A program made the translations under genes and the position numbers. Source: Neodontobutis hainanensis (Eukaryota; Chordata; Actinopteri; Gobiiformes; Odontobutidae). Taken from it: a stretch of 64,000 nucleotides of DNA. The DNA lies in contig JALDNG010000022.1 in NCBI GenBank assembly GCA_024349245.1, positions 7,861,501 through 7,925,500 on the forward strand, in the 5' to 3' direction. A model generated the notes under the pieces. The model ran no database searches. It was not told the DNA's origin and was given only the letters and a program-made list of their open reading frames with translations. Positions 1 to 20,656 of the stretch are shown piece by piece; positions within the stretch are counted from its first letter, which is position 1, and each line of letters begins with the position of its first letter.

Positions 1-1860
1 CAAAGTAACACTTGAAAATATCCTCACTACAAGAAGATAAACAGTCTGCCGGTCTACTTTTGACTTCTGGCTCTGGTGCATGATATTTACAGGGCTTCCC
101 AGATTGGACCTGTGCTATCTAAGGCTTGGTATTTAAAGCCTTTTCATGTAGAGTGCACCAGACTATCCCGGCCGTCTTTTGGCGCTGCTTATAATGAGTT
201 TATCCAGGGCAGCTTTGCCTTTGAACTTGATCAAACGGCCATTAATCCGACAGCATTGAATGGGACACAGTCAACGCTGGCATCCATGGAGGCTTTCCAG
301 TAAGACACAAACTGCATTTGATAACAAGTGGGTTAGCCAAAGGGCAGTCCCAAAGCCTCAATTAAGGTCACCTACAGCCATCCCATTATCCAATGCAGTG
401 TGTTAACAAACACTATAGATCTTTTTTGGGAGGCTTGAGCATCTTTATTTAACCCTAGCTTAGGTTTTGATGTTTCAGGAGTTGTACATTTCTACTGAGA
501 ACTAACAAGTCAGAAAACAATTTTTATCAGTCGCAAAGCAAAAATGTGTTATGCTTTTCCCGGCTTTGTAATAGTGTGGCAAGCCATTCAGGGTCAAAGC
601 ACTTGAGCAGAAGGATTACCCCTTGCAAACATTGCAGCCATCTAAATCATAAACCATTTTATTCAAAAAAAGAACTTCATCACACACTGAATGAAAAGTA
701 GACGATGAACAGCTCGCTAAAGCGGCATCACACCTAAGAGCAATTTGGAGTTTGTTATCGGACCTGCTGCGTTTAATCTGTACCGGGATACAAAGATGTG
801 TGAACAGCCACCTGCTCTGAAGTAATACCAAGGATAACCATGCTTTAACTGAATTATCTTCTGCCGCAGACTGCCTTTACACATTTTTTATTTCATCAAC
901 TCCCCTACTCTCATTCACTATCTCTAATTTTTACAGAAACAAGCTCATGCTCATTCAAAAGGTGCACTTGTCGCCAAAAGCGGCATTCATTCTCCACGCT
1001 GCCTATTGGACTAATCAGCATTATCTAATTGTCTTGAAGAGATTAAGAAGGTAATTAATCCCAAGACTCCTCATGTTACGTTTCAGAAATTGTACTACCA
1101 CAGACTGACATGGACATAAACAGGATGGTCTGTGTAAAACCTTGTCAGACCTGTGTGGCTGTAGTTTGTAGTGCATGGTGAGTGTGATGTGACTGACCTT
1201 GGTAATAGATAAGGATGCTCAGCGCTGAGGGGAGTCAGCATCTTCAGTGCTATGGTCAGCATCTAAGCCACAGAGGAGTTCCAGAGCCTGCTCCCGCCCT
1301 GGCCCAGACTGTGTATGAAAACAGACTTTACGCAGAGTTATGTAGCTTGCCGTCTTTTGATGTTTTATTGATATACATGTTCTTGATTTATCATTGATTT
1401 TTCTGAGAACTTTATTTTATTTTGCTCAAAATAATTAATCTCATATGTTCCTTTAACTAAAGAAAAGTTGAAAAAAATATAATGGCAATCGAGAAAAACG
1501 TCCAGCCACCAGAAACATAAATTATAATACCTAATCTATTCAAATTAGCTATGTTTAACATTTGTTTATGTAAAGAATAAATAGAAACATTTTACAAGTA
1601 TGGACGGTCTAATATGCACCTTAGCTTAGCTCACAACCCACAACCCAATGGACACAGGAATAAATTCACAGAAAATGTAGTTAGGTTTTAAGCAACAGTA
1701 GCCTACACACCTTTAACTTTAATTTATCAAAAATAAAGGTTAAAATAGAAGGTATTTCCTAGGATACCACCTGTAAATCACCCACAGAACGACTGTACGT
1801 TTCTCCGTCGTCAACAAACTGACAGAACTAAAGTTTCAGACTTTTACATCTCAATTTAAA
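1..1860. other. Intergenic, no gene recognised
   Basis: AT-rich sequence with only short open frames that resemble no family I know. A stretch near 960-1060 is rich in homeodomain-type TAAT and TAATCC cores and could be a conserved regulatory element, but conservation cannot be judged from one sequence. I looked for a first exon of a long TLE gene here, because tle2 lies on this side of AES/TLE5 in human, and found none. Confidence 0.5.
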
Positions 1861-2220
1861 AAGCGTACGGAGCATGCGGCATCTCACCCGCTCCACCTTA
1901 ACAGCTCTTCCTCGTCTGAGAGCTCATTCTGCGTGCTGATTGGACGAGAGAGCAACTGGGTTTGACCAATCACACTCCTAGGACCCCACGTTGGTTCCTT
2001 ATGTCACTATGAGAGCTGACCAATCACAGACCAGCCCGGCCGCTGAATGGTTGTGGGCGGCAGGAGAGGGGGTGGATGTGTGTGCTGTCTGTGGGGATTG
2101 TGGGCATTGAAGTCCCAATTATTCAGCGCGCGCACACGCGTACACACGCACCACGCGCACGCTGTCAGTCACGCTACATAAACGGTCAGTAAATTCCACC
2201 GTTAATTTCAGTCCATATAT
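1861..2220. promoter_or_regulatory. Promoter-like patch with CCAAT and GC boxes
   Basis: This 360-bp patch is clearly more GC- and CpG-rich than its surroundings. It holds an inverted CCAAT box (ATTGG near 1940), two direct CCAAT boxes in near-identical GACCAATCACA contexts (near 1965 and 2019), a GGGCGG GC box near 2055, a CG-rich alternating purine-pyrimidine run near 2124-2165 and a TATA-like ACATAAA near 2174. Evenly spaced CCAAT boxes plus a GC box are typical of vertebrate promoters. No coding exon follows on either strand, so the transcript is unknown. It could be a non-coding RNA, an untranslated first exon, or the promoter of a gene running left out of the window; by human synteny tle2 would be the candidate. 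Confidence 0.4.
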
Positions 2221-2303
2221 TTGTACTGCGCGAAACATAATGCAAATCCAAACATAGGAGAGAAGACCACTTTGAAAATGATATATGCTTTTAATTATTT
2301 ATT

Positions 2304-2372
2304 ATTTAACTTTTATTATTATTATTATTGTTATTATTATTATTATTGTTATTATTATTATTATTATTATTT
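2304..2372. repeat. (TTA)n microsatellite with TTG interruptions
   Basis: Trinucleotide array of about 20 units, interrupted by TTG at two places. It lies just downstream of the promoter-like patch and shows no coding signal. Confidence 0.9.
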
Positions 2373-2459
2373 TCAACTTGATAGAGAATCACAAAAGCAG
2401 AAGAAATTGGTTGCCTTTAGACACAAACTGAAAACAATGAGGCATTTAACATAAACCAT

Positions 2460-10299
<7,840 letters not shown>

Positions 10300-10712
10300 A
10301 TTCATTTTCTACCGCTTTGTCCCGTTAGGGGTCACGGGTGACTGGAGCCTATCCCAGCAGCTTTGGGCCTGAGGCGGGGTAAACCCTGGACAGAGGCCAG
10401 TTAGTCGCAGGGCTGACATTTTAGAGACAAACATTGACAGACAACCATTCTCTCTCACATTCATTCACTAGGGACACTTTAGAGTTGCCAATTAACCTAT
10501 ACATGCATGTGTTTTTTGCATGCATAATGCATGTGTTCGGACAGTGGGAGGAAGCTGGAGTACCCGGAGAGAACCCACGGTAAGACGTGGAGGACATGCA
10601 AACTCCTCACAGAAAGACCGGAGTCGGTCGAGAATGTTTGAGTTGGCCGGGTTTTGAACTCACGACCTTCTTGCCGTGAGGCAGGAGTGCTAACCACTCT
10701 ACCACGTGCACA

Positions 10713-10745
<33 letters not shown>
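10300..10745 (-). repeat. tRNA-headed interspersed repeat plus poly-T
   Basis: On the minus strand the element begins near 10714 with a tRNA-like head: GTGGTAGAGTGGTTAGCAC resembles an A box, and GTGAGTTCAAAACC resembles a degenerate B box. It ends near 10300 in the 'tctaccgctttgtcccgtta' segment. The internal 'ggaggaagctggagtacccg' segment is a signature of a very abundant percomorph fish repeat. A run of 30 T at 10716-10745 abuts the head. The family assignment is from memory of the consensus. Confidence 0.6.
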
Positions 10746-10751
<6 letters not shown>

Positions 10752-13700
10752 GAGATAAAAAAAATACTCTACCATTTGCCTTCTGCAGATAAAAACCCAG
10801 AGCCAATGTTTTAACAATGTTATGCTAATTTCTCTTAAGCAAAACGATTCATTGTCTGCATAAAGAAAAGAAAGAGTGTGTTAATTTTTTTTACTCCCAT
10901 GTCAATACAAATCTGCTGCATTGTATTTTTAGAGCTGTTTTAATTTATTTCATCTTCAGCAGACTAACAGCAGGCAAATATTTTCAGAAGTGAACTGTCA
11001 AGTGGGGCTAATCTCACCAAAAAAACATGATTGTCTTTTCTTTTTCTTTTTTTTCTGACTGTAATCCCCGTCCTGCCACAGATCTGTTGTTCGAACACAG
11101 CAGCGAGCACTGTACAAATATAGCTGAGTAACTAGGCCTACTGCAAATAGAACAGCAGTGAATTTAATCAAATCAACACAGCATGCTCTATGTTCCAACA
11201 TTCGCCCTCTGGCAGCAGCCCTCCTCATGCTTCCTCTTCCTCTCTGTCTGCTCTCTGTCTGCTTTCCATCTCGCTTGAGTTTCCTCTAATGTGTGATACG
11301 TACGCACTCGCCACAAAGTCATACTTTTATCCCAGCTCGCCCCACTACATAGTCTTTAAATTTCCCTAGTTGAATATCACAATCTGAAATTCATGAAATT
11401 AACATGTATGAGGAGAACAATAAAAGACCAAGAATGGATCCTTGAGGGACACCATAATGGTACACATCTCACACAGCCAGTACGATTTCAACTTTCTTTT
11501 CAGAACAAAGAAAATGCCACAAACAAACAAATGTTTGCTGGTGATTATTGAAGAGCAATGATGATTAATAATGACAACCCACAGCTTCAGCCATAATTTC
11601 AGAAGTACTTTCAAGGAAAATTGTTAATCAATTTTACAGTAAAAAAACAATTTGGAAAGATGCTTTGACTACAAAGCTTTGATTCACTTTGAGCGTCACC
11701 TGACATACTTGGCTACAGGGTCGTCACAAGGATTGGAAAATTGGGGGGGTTTAGCCCTCAGCAAAAAAAATATTAAATGTTGTAAGTAGTGTTTATTTGA
11801 TTATTTGATTAGATTTTGTGTGCTTTTAGAATGTCAGATTCAGGATGATTGAAGTCATAAAGTATTGGCAGAATTAAACAGCTTTGTAACAGTAATTCTG
11901 TAAACCAGGGGTCTGAGGGTCCCGCCCCTGAACAGGTGCAATTTCCTACATTCTGGTGCATTATAAGTTTTTTTTTTGTTTGATTTGTTTTATAAAAGTG
12001 ATATGTAACTGGCTACGATGTAAAACCATCAATCAGTTGTCCCTCAAATGTACAGGTCAATCGGTGTTATATAAAAAAAAAACTATAGTGATGGTCTGCT
12101 GTCTCATATTTGTGTAAGAAGAGGATTCAAGGCCAAACTTGAACAGCTCATTTTAAAGATTAACTATTATATTGGGGCTGGGACACTGCACACATAGCCC
12201 CTTCATGCATAATTATTTTACATATTCCCTCTTTTTGTCTAGTGTCTTCAGCAGCTGTTGTGACCATCTTCCTTATCATTTGTAGTTTACTAACATTTAC
12301 AGAGTCACCATTATTTAAGTAGCGCTGGGGCTGGCTGTAAATTGGACAGAGCGCTGGCAATTTTTACACTAAACTAGGCTATAACTCTTTTTTCAGATAA
12401 TGACAACTGTGAACTAAGGTCTTTTTTATAAGCTATCCATATATCATTGGGATTAACGCTGATGAGAGAAATCAAACACTAACTATTTAATAACTGGCTT
12501 TATCCCGGCACTTGCCTGATTATAAGATCTCTCTGCTTAAAGCATCTTAACAAATGAGAACTTTACTACAATTCATATCATGACAGGTACTCCAGTTCAA
12601 AACATGCTGGGCGCCCTTTGACCAACCCGGCCTTAACTGGGTCACTGGGTTAGAGAATGTTTAGCAATGGAAAAGATTACTTTGAGACTTTTGAAGCTAT
12701 ATGGAAGCCTTACATTCTGTATTTGGAGGGTCATAAAACCCACTTAAGGAGTATATTTATGCTTCTTTTTTGAACATGCCGTCTTGCATGAAGGCTTAGG
12801 ACAAGTATGAACTCAATAGATTTTGTTTCTAGATTTTTAAACATCAGACTTTTTTAAGAATGTCCCTGATGAGCAACCGTACACCGCACCTTAAAGCTTG
12901 TTCAATACAACCAAAAGTATCATTTACAATTTTTTTTTTTTATTTCTTGTGAAATCCAAGGCCATTCGTGCTGCTTTAATTAAAGTGTTGGCGCACAGCA
13001 GTTTACCTTTTCTTGCAGCATAGTATCAATCCACACAGACATTGTGCGCCTGTTTATCTTCTCTACCTCCCACGGCCTTCTCTGAGTCATTCTCTTAACA
13101 GAGGACTCACTGTGGAGGAACCATTTATTTTAATACCCACCTGTAAGTGTAATCCTTAACGCTACATTGCACAGGTAATCAAAGCCACTGGCACGGCACC
13201 GGTGAGCATTCATTTTGAGCTGATGAGGTTTTGCATCATCTTAGAAGTACAGCTTAAAAAAAAAAAAAAAAAAAAGACAGCATGGTTCACACATGATGGA
13301 AATAGCTTAGTGGTTAGGATTTGGTTAAAAATAAGTGGTGGGAGATGTGTCGACGGGTGTTTAGTGCTGTTGCTTTCTGGTTGGCTGTGAAGTTCTTTTA
13401 TAGAGCAAATGAAGCATTAACGAAGAATATACATTGGGAACTTTTTTTGTGCTAAATAAAACGGTTTTCACAGCTGACAGCTAGAAAATGTGTGCTTGAG
13501 CATCCACTGAGCAAATGGATTTTTTTTTTTAGCCTGAGAACAGAAAGGCTAAAGATTTGCCACAGAAAAAAAAGTAAAATATGATATTTCTCATTCAAAA
13601 TGTAAACCAGCTCATCTTTATTGACACTGCCTGACCTTGTGTGACAGTTTCTGCAAAAAAAGAAAATATCATATTCACTTGAACAGGCAGAATGTTGAAG

Positions 13701-14265
13701 TGCAGTTTTATGAAGGTCTGAGAGGATCTAGACACTGCAGGAAGATACGGAGAGTCAGGGCAATGGCTAAAGAAAAATAAACGGGAAACAGATGCCAGAG
13801 TGTGATGGGTGAGGATTTCTTTTTTAGGTGTATCAGAAAGAAGAGAGAAGAAAGCAAAGTCAGTTTCATGGTGCGAGGAGAAAGTCAGATCCCACTGTTG
13901 TAGTGAGTTAGCCTGAGGTGTTGTCATACTTGTGCTGCTGCTGATGGATAGAGGCTGTAAGAAGATGAATTAATGATGAGGATCAGGATGAAAGTGCTTT
14001 ACTGAATCAGCAGGGCCGGATCAAACAGAACCGGGGCACACGGGACAGACATGTATACCCAAGGTGCATGGCTATGGACAGGACAGGTCCAAGACAGGAG
14101 AATCCAAGAAGACCTTTTAACACAAATAATCACACATGCAAACAGCACCTGTGAATAAACACAGCTCAAAGAAAGGAAAACACAGCTAAACAATTTGATA
14201 GTTTATTCAAAAGCCTGAAAGAAGGAGGAACAGATCAAAACTGGACACAGATCCTTCACAGTGAG
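10746..14265. other. Intergenic, nothing recognised
   Basis: AT-rich sequence with several A or T homopolymers (for example 13256-13275). No splice-flanked conserved frame or RNA gene was found. Confidence 0.45.
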
Positions 14266-14512
14266 CACGCTTACTGGCTCAATGGTAGAGAGGTTGTCCA
14301 ATAACTGTCATTGTGTCCTTGGGCAGGACACTTAACACACCTTGCCTCCAGTGTCTGTGCCACTGGTGTATGAATGTTTGGTGGTGCAAAACGCCCATGT
14401 ATCTGTCAGTTCACTCCAGGTGGCTACAGATGTAGCTTTCAACCACCAGTGTGTGACTGTGGAGTGAATGAATAATGTGAGCGCTTTGAGTCTCTTGGGG
14501 AGGAAAAAAGTG

Positions 14513-14543
<31 letters not shown>
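14266..14543 (+). repeat. Truncated V-SINE-like element ending in (ATT)n
   Basis: A degenerate tRNA A-box-like TGGCTCAATGGTAGAG lies near 14276. It is followed by the V-SINE core 'tgtgtccttgggcaggacac' at about 14312, a diverged body, the 'gagcgctttgagtc' tail and a terminal (ATT)n array at 14513-14543. The B-box part of the tRNA head is missing, so this is a deleted copy. Confidence 0.65.
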
Positions 14544-14545
<2 letters not shown>

Positions 14546-17500
14546 GTATCCAGGTTATGAGCATTATCCTGGTTATGAAAATATTCAGAATAAGAGGTTT
14601 ACGTGCACTCAGAGATATACGAATGTATACATTTGTACATTGTATGGGTCGAAAAAAAAACACAACAAACTTAATGCTGTTTAATGACAAAATAACATAC
14701 AGACGTAGCGTATCTGCCACATTTCCAACCACAAAGGGACAAAAAGTATCCAAAGAAACACTCTTTGTGAAGAAACAGCTGCGAGTCCAGCAGAGACAAC
14801 GGCACACAAACCAGCAGCATTAACAATGAAAGTGGCCTAGTGTTTTGGACAAACTGCACGTTTTTGGTGAAATATTACTCAATAAGAGTCTGAATTTTAG
14901 AAAGCACCATTATCGTTTAGTTGCTGTGTGAAATTTGCAGCTCATGCCGTGTTTGTTTTCCTGTGTGTCACTCAACTCAACTCAGCTCAGTTCATTGGCA
15001 GCTGCCAGAAACCAGGTTACGGCGTTTATGCCACATTATCCCGGTTTCCTTTGGAGTTCTTCAAGTTGTGTATGCAGGTTTCCCACAAACAGGATACTGG
15101 CTTATACCCGTTTCTGAAATCAGCATATATGATGCATATATGACAAAATACTACAATATTCCAAATAGTGTTTTAAAATAATAGACAAGCGAGTTACTGG
15201 GCAATAGTGATGTTCTGAGTGCCCAATACTCAATTAGTACATTGAAAAAATTAACCTGTAAGCTACTGCAGCACGACTCACCCTCAGTCCAGCATAAACG
15301 AGAGGTTCTTTGCCATTGGGCCCATCAGAACATTTTGTCATTCAGTATTATAAGACTTGAATGGTGACAGGCACGTGTCCGACAGAATCCTTGACGTGTT
15401 GAGGAGGATAATGTTGTCAAATATCCATACCTTATTAGCAGAGATTAATTATTAAAACAATAATAGAGTGTGAAACATGTGGTGGTTTGGGGTGTTGAAA
15501 CTGACACTTGTTAAATGAATGTGGCTCCTAGCAATGGAGAGTCTGCTTCACAGCTGAGCCAGCCACACGTATGTTCACGAGTTATAATCACACGTCAGCC
15601 CGTTTGTTGTATGCATTTCCCTGCATCTGAGTCGTGTGTCTCTCTTGTGTTCAAATGATAGCACTAGTGCTTTTAGCTAAAAGTATGTGTAAAAATATGA
15701 GAGTGTGGATTTACTCGTATTTTGTTTTTAAATGATGTTATGGAAGTTAAAGACGAGTTGTACCAGTGTGTGTGTGTGTTTTTAGGCGTAGTGTCACCAG
15801 GATTAGAAGTGACAGGCAGGAAGTATCAGAGGCAGCTGGGTAACAGCCCACTAACCACACAGGGGAGGGCTCTACACTGCACAACATTACCAGTGAGGGA
15901 AGAGAGACCATAAACACACAGAGGGACGACATACAAGGGAATGAAAAATGGAGAGGATGGAGAACTGGAGCGGAGGAGGAGAATGAAATATATAAAAAAC
16001 TATCAAACACAAAATCAAATAGACTGAGGGAATGGAAAGGGAAGAGAAAGAGAGAGAGAAAAAAAAAGGAAATTTGTTTTGCTATTATTAAACGGACTAA
16101 AAATTGACTTCAGAGAGGGTCTTTATGTGTAGGGCAGATGGGGATAGAAAAATAGATGGGGAAAAAAACCCCGCTGATTTATTTATCACATTTTTACACG
16201 AGATATGAAGAGTTGAATTTTATCAATCTGGTGTTTGCAATAAAAACACCCAAAGGACTGCCATTAGTGCTTTCAGACTTTCCTTTGATGAAAATGTTCC
16301 GACAAAGACGGTTTTGAGCTTAGAAATACAGACATAACGTATGGCCACAGAAAAAGAGGGACACAAGAATTTCTTAGTTTTAAAAAGGTTGTGTAAGTTT
16401 TGGTAAAGTGGAAACATATATTAGGGATGTCAAACTAAGGATTAACATATCAGAGTGAGGTGAAAGGTCGGGAATGGAGGGACAGCTGTGGAACAGAGGT
16501 CGTGTCAGGTATGGCTCCATTTAAAATGACAGTTCTCAGTTTTCTTTGTCTTGCTGCTGAGTGTCTGTGTGCAGTGGGGAACTGCACGTCAGCAACGTAA
16601 GATTAGAAAAGCAGGCCAAGAGACACTTTCCCATGGTGCATCTCTGGAAGCATGTGCATTAAAAGAAGGCTGTGTCAAGAGCAGCAGATGGACAAAAAGA
16701 GCAACAGACAGACAGAATAAGAAATTTGTGTTTTTCTTTTTGACAGACACACAGGGAATGACAGATCAGTCAAAATGAGGAGGAAAAGAGGGAAAAGAGG
16801 ATGGGGCAAGAGAAATGGTATGTAGCTATACAAGAGCCTCAGAGCAGCAGGAAAAAGGGGTGAAAAGTGACGGATGGATAGAAGGAGAGATGGAGGGATG
16901 TGTTAGAGGATGCAAGGGCGGCAGACAGAGATTGACAACCTCCTTTCCAGGGGATGGATGAATAAACCGACGCAGCAGGGGAGTGACGGATGACTATAGG
17001 GAGAGAGGGAGAAAAAGATGGGGGGGGTGATGAATGGAAGAGGAGACGTAATGAGAGACAGAGTACGTCTCCGTAATCAAGCCATAAAGGAGAGAGCAGG
17101 AGCGAGGGAGCGGCGGGGAAAAGACGAGTGGGCTCTGAATGAGTCAATCATGATTAATCAAGACGCTTCTTGCTCGCGGTGGCTCGTTCCCTTCATTCCT
17201 TTCTTGTTCTGTTTTCTCTTTTTGCTCCGACTCATGATGGCCGTCATCAGACACACAAAAGCTTGTTTGGCAGTGTAACCATCCCATCTATTGCTATTAC
17301 ATCTATGTGCAGAGCCACTGTAGGCTACCTGTGGGCTCCAACTAAAGTGGCTGGGATTTTTTGCTGGAGCCCTTTTTCCTTCCATGTAAGCTACACACAC
17401 TGAATTCTACAGATAATGATGCCCTTCTACAGTTTAAAAACTTAGCTAATGTTTTTTTTTAAAAAACACATTTAGGCGTCCTACTAAGTTTACGTAAAAT

Positions 17501-20500
17501 GAGTTTCATTGTTTAAATTCATTGCTTGACCTACATTGTTAATAGTTGCCCTACGGCGCTGAGGCCTGTTGCTCAAAGCTGTTTGATTTTTTCAACCTGA
17601 GTTTTCTGGTTCCAGTGATTTGGTTCTCCATGGTAACTTACTCCACAGCCTACCCAGCTCTGGAGAAAGTTTTTTCCTGGTTTAGAGACAAACCCAAACT
17701 GGTCACATCTGACTCTGCAAAAGCATTTTGGCTTGTGGTTCAGAGGATTAACCTGCACAAAATAATAAAAATGACACGAATCAACACTTTGAAAGCTGTT
17801 TTTAAATTATGTTTTTATCTGCTGCTACAATGTCTTTTGAATCTGACCGTTACTTTGTTTCTCAGCAGAAATAGCCCCGCCCAGTTTCTCTCCAGGTTGA
17901 TTGCCATTGGCTGTCCACTGCCCAGGCCCACCCTCTAATGCCTGGAGTCTAAACTTGAGTGAAGAGAGAAGGTTGATAACCAGGGTCGTGCAACAAACCA
18001 CCCCATTGTTACCCGGTTTGGATTTGTTTGGGTTTATCAACTCTGAACTTACTCTACTGTTCTAAGTTTGTTCAATAGACCTCTATAACTATTTAAAGTT
18101 GATGGTATTTTTTTACAGCAAAATTGTGTTTAACACTGAATCTGGATCATGTGCCTCTGCTTTTGGGCCACAGGGACAGTAATGTTGGTTCAGGCCATCC
18201 GTATGTACGCTCCCACTACAGCCAACTGGCACAAACTGTTCCTGCAGCTGTTCCCGATGCAGTGGCTGACCTCCACCTTGACCTTTGGAAGGGCACAGCT
18301 CCTGGAGGTATGGACACAATACCGATAGAGCCTTGATGCTAAGGAGCAAAGTAGTGGACTAGTTGTGGTCTTTTTTATTATTTTATTCCCATGGACTGTG
18401 CTGGGCCGTTTTTTTTTTTTTTTTTTCTTATAAACAATCAAATGAACAAAGTTTGTTTTTCTGTGACACAACATATTGTACAGTAAAGATTGACATAGGA
18501 ATTAAATCTAGATAAAAGTATGTTACTGTATGCCTAAGGACACGTCCAATTCCAAGAGTCAGCTGCTATTCAAGCCTCATAATGTTATGTACCAATGGGT
18601 TCTGCAAAGCTGTGTTCAATGATAACAGTGCGGTTAAATATCAGTCAAAGACACCAAGAGCATTATAAATCACCAATCACAACTTTTAAGCAACGTGTTT
18701 TATGTTCTTTGCTTTGACTTTGTGAAAAAAAAAAAAAAAAAAAAAACATCTCTTGTGCTGCAGGAGAGAAAGGAAGAGAGATTGCGGGGGATGTGTGAAT
18801 CCTCTGATAGAAAAAGTAAAAAAAAATAAAATAAATAAAAATAAAAAAATAGGGCATGTATATATTTCTAAGTGTCAGATCCAGCGCTGTCTGTGGGGAG
18901 AGAGGAAGGACAGCAGCAACCACAGGAACTCTGGGGTTTCATGAGCCTCTTCTATCTCTGAACACGCTCACCCAGGACAGAGAGACAGGAAGGAAAAGTG
19001 GAGGATAAAAAGAAAGTGTGTTTTTTATGAATATGTTCAACACATTCTCCACTGTACGTCTTATGCACAAATGAGGAGCAGCGGTGAATTCAACAAGCCA
19101 AGTCATGTCTCAGCACTAATAGACTAAATGAGGATTACGCGCAGGTGCCAAACAGGCTGTGATCTGCCAGCTCAGAAATGTCACATCAATTGAGTGTATG
19201 TGCAGCACAGAATAGATAAACTGTAATCAGTGCAGCCAAAAGCACAGGAAGCTCCTGCTGAAATGTGAAAGGCAAATATCGAGGCACATGCGAGAATACC
19301 TTTGAGCAATTACAGGCTGTTTTCACCTCTGAGAACAGGTGCTGGGAAGTGAACATCAACACTTCCTCCTTGTGGATCTGCTGTGAACTACAGAGGCCCT
19401 CAGGCAGGTTAAAGAGCAATGTTCTGGCCGTCCTCTCAAAGCACACTGCATCTGAATCAGGGAAACTTCCATTTTCAACCTTTTTAAGCATTCAATATTT
19501 AATGGCTCTGTGAAATACACAACATACACATTATCTGTCAGGAAGAATACCAAAAAGACACACCGACTTTAATAACACATCATAAACCAAACCAGCCTTT
19601 CATGCAGTGTCCCCAAAGAAGAGATGAGGGCTTTTGAAATTTGATTGACTTTATTTGTAAGGCACCTGAAGTCCTTCCTTACTGCAGAACATTTCATATT
19701 ATTTGTAGTAAATGTTTACTGTAGTTTTTTTTTGTACATTTTTGTCAGTTTAAATGAAGCTATGATTTCAGACACAAAACATTTTTGCCAAAGTACACAC
19801 TTTCAGGTTTTACATCATACACAAAGTAAGTATTTAAAAAAAGACCTTTACAAAGCTCAAAATGCTTACAATGCATCGCGCTAAGGGAGCAAAAAGTAGG
19901 AGGTGTGGGATATGGGCCGGAAATTAGAATGGGATAAGAGAATGAGGGAGTTAAGGGAAAGAGACAGAGGTCGAAGGGCAAAGTACTGCAGTCCCCTGGT
20001 GTCACATCAGTAATGTTATACAATAGCACAAGAATCATCCAGGACAAACGAGAGAAGATGCAGCCATATACACATAAAGCTCTCTATGTATATCTGTATA
20101 CAAAGGTTAATGCCTCAACTACTTGAACAAATACATAGAAATTCAATTGTAGGTTTATACTGTCAGCAGTCAAACTCTCCTTCTGGGTTATACTGATTAA
20201 AATAAAGAAGAGAAATAACCAAGTGCATTAATCACATTAAGTGTGGACCAAACATTCTTTAGAAACATCACTAGAAAGAAATCACTCATTTTCCTGCAGA
20301 CATGCATTGTTGTGTAAGTTGGTCTCTACACAGGCTTCTTAATAACAGTATGTAGCTAGATACATACAGTATGAGGCAAGACGAGGGAAGCATATCCCGT
20401 GGGCCAGAGTCACAAGCAGCAGAACTTAGTGAGAACAGCATTTGATGTCTGAGGTTGAAGACGAGCCAAACTGTAAATGTGGTTACACTTCTTTATGCAT

Positions 20501-20656
20501 TCACATACATACATACAGTGAAGAAGAAAAGGGCTTCTCACACTTGTCACTGCTCATCCCAGACATGAAGGTCTCTGGTTGTCGGTCTTTCAAGGTTTTA
20601 AAACCCATACAAAGCCAGTAAGAAATCACTGATCAATGTGGTTTCATTACAATTAT
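14544..20656. other. Intergenic, includes a purine-rich tract
   Basis: No gene recognised. From about 15895 to 17130 the plus strand is strongly purine-rich (GGA, GAGAG and AAAG tracts). An open frame at 17546-17938 (130 residues) has no recognisable domain; its surroundings ('gaggcctgttgctcaaagc' near 17560) look like an old DNA-transposon end. Poly-A/T runs occur near 18409 and 18726-18747. Confidence 0.4.

Noticed and set aside
1..2220. First exon of tle2 by synteny
   Set aside because: No minus-strand sequence encoding MYPQGRHP followed by a donor was found, so the idea stays a hypothesis for the promoter-like patch only.
17546..17938. 130-residue open frame as a gene
   Set aside because: No recognisable domain and no splice or promoter context. 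The surrounding sequence looks like transposon-derived DNA.
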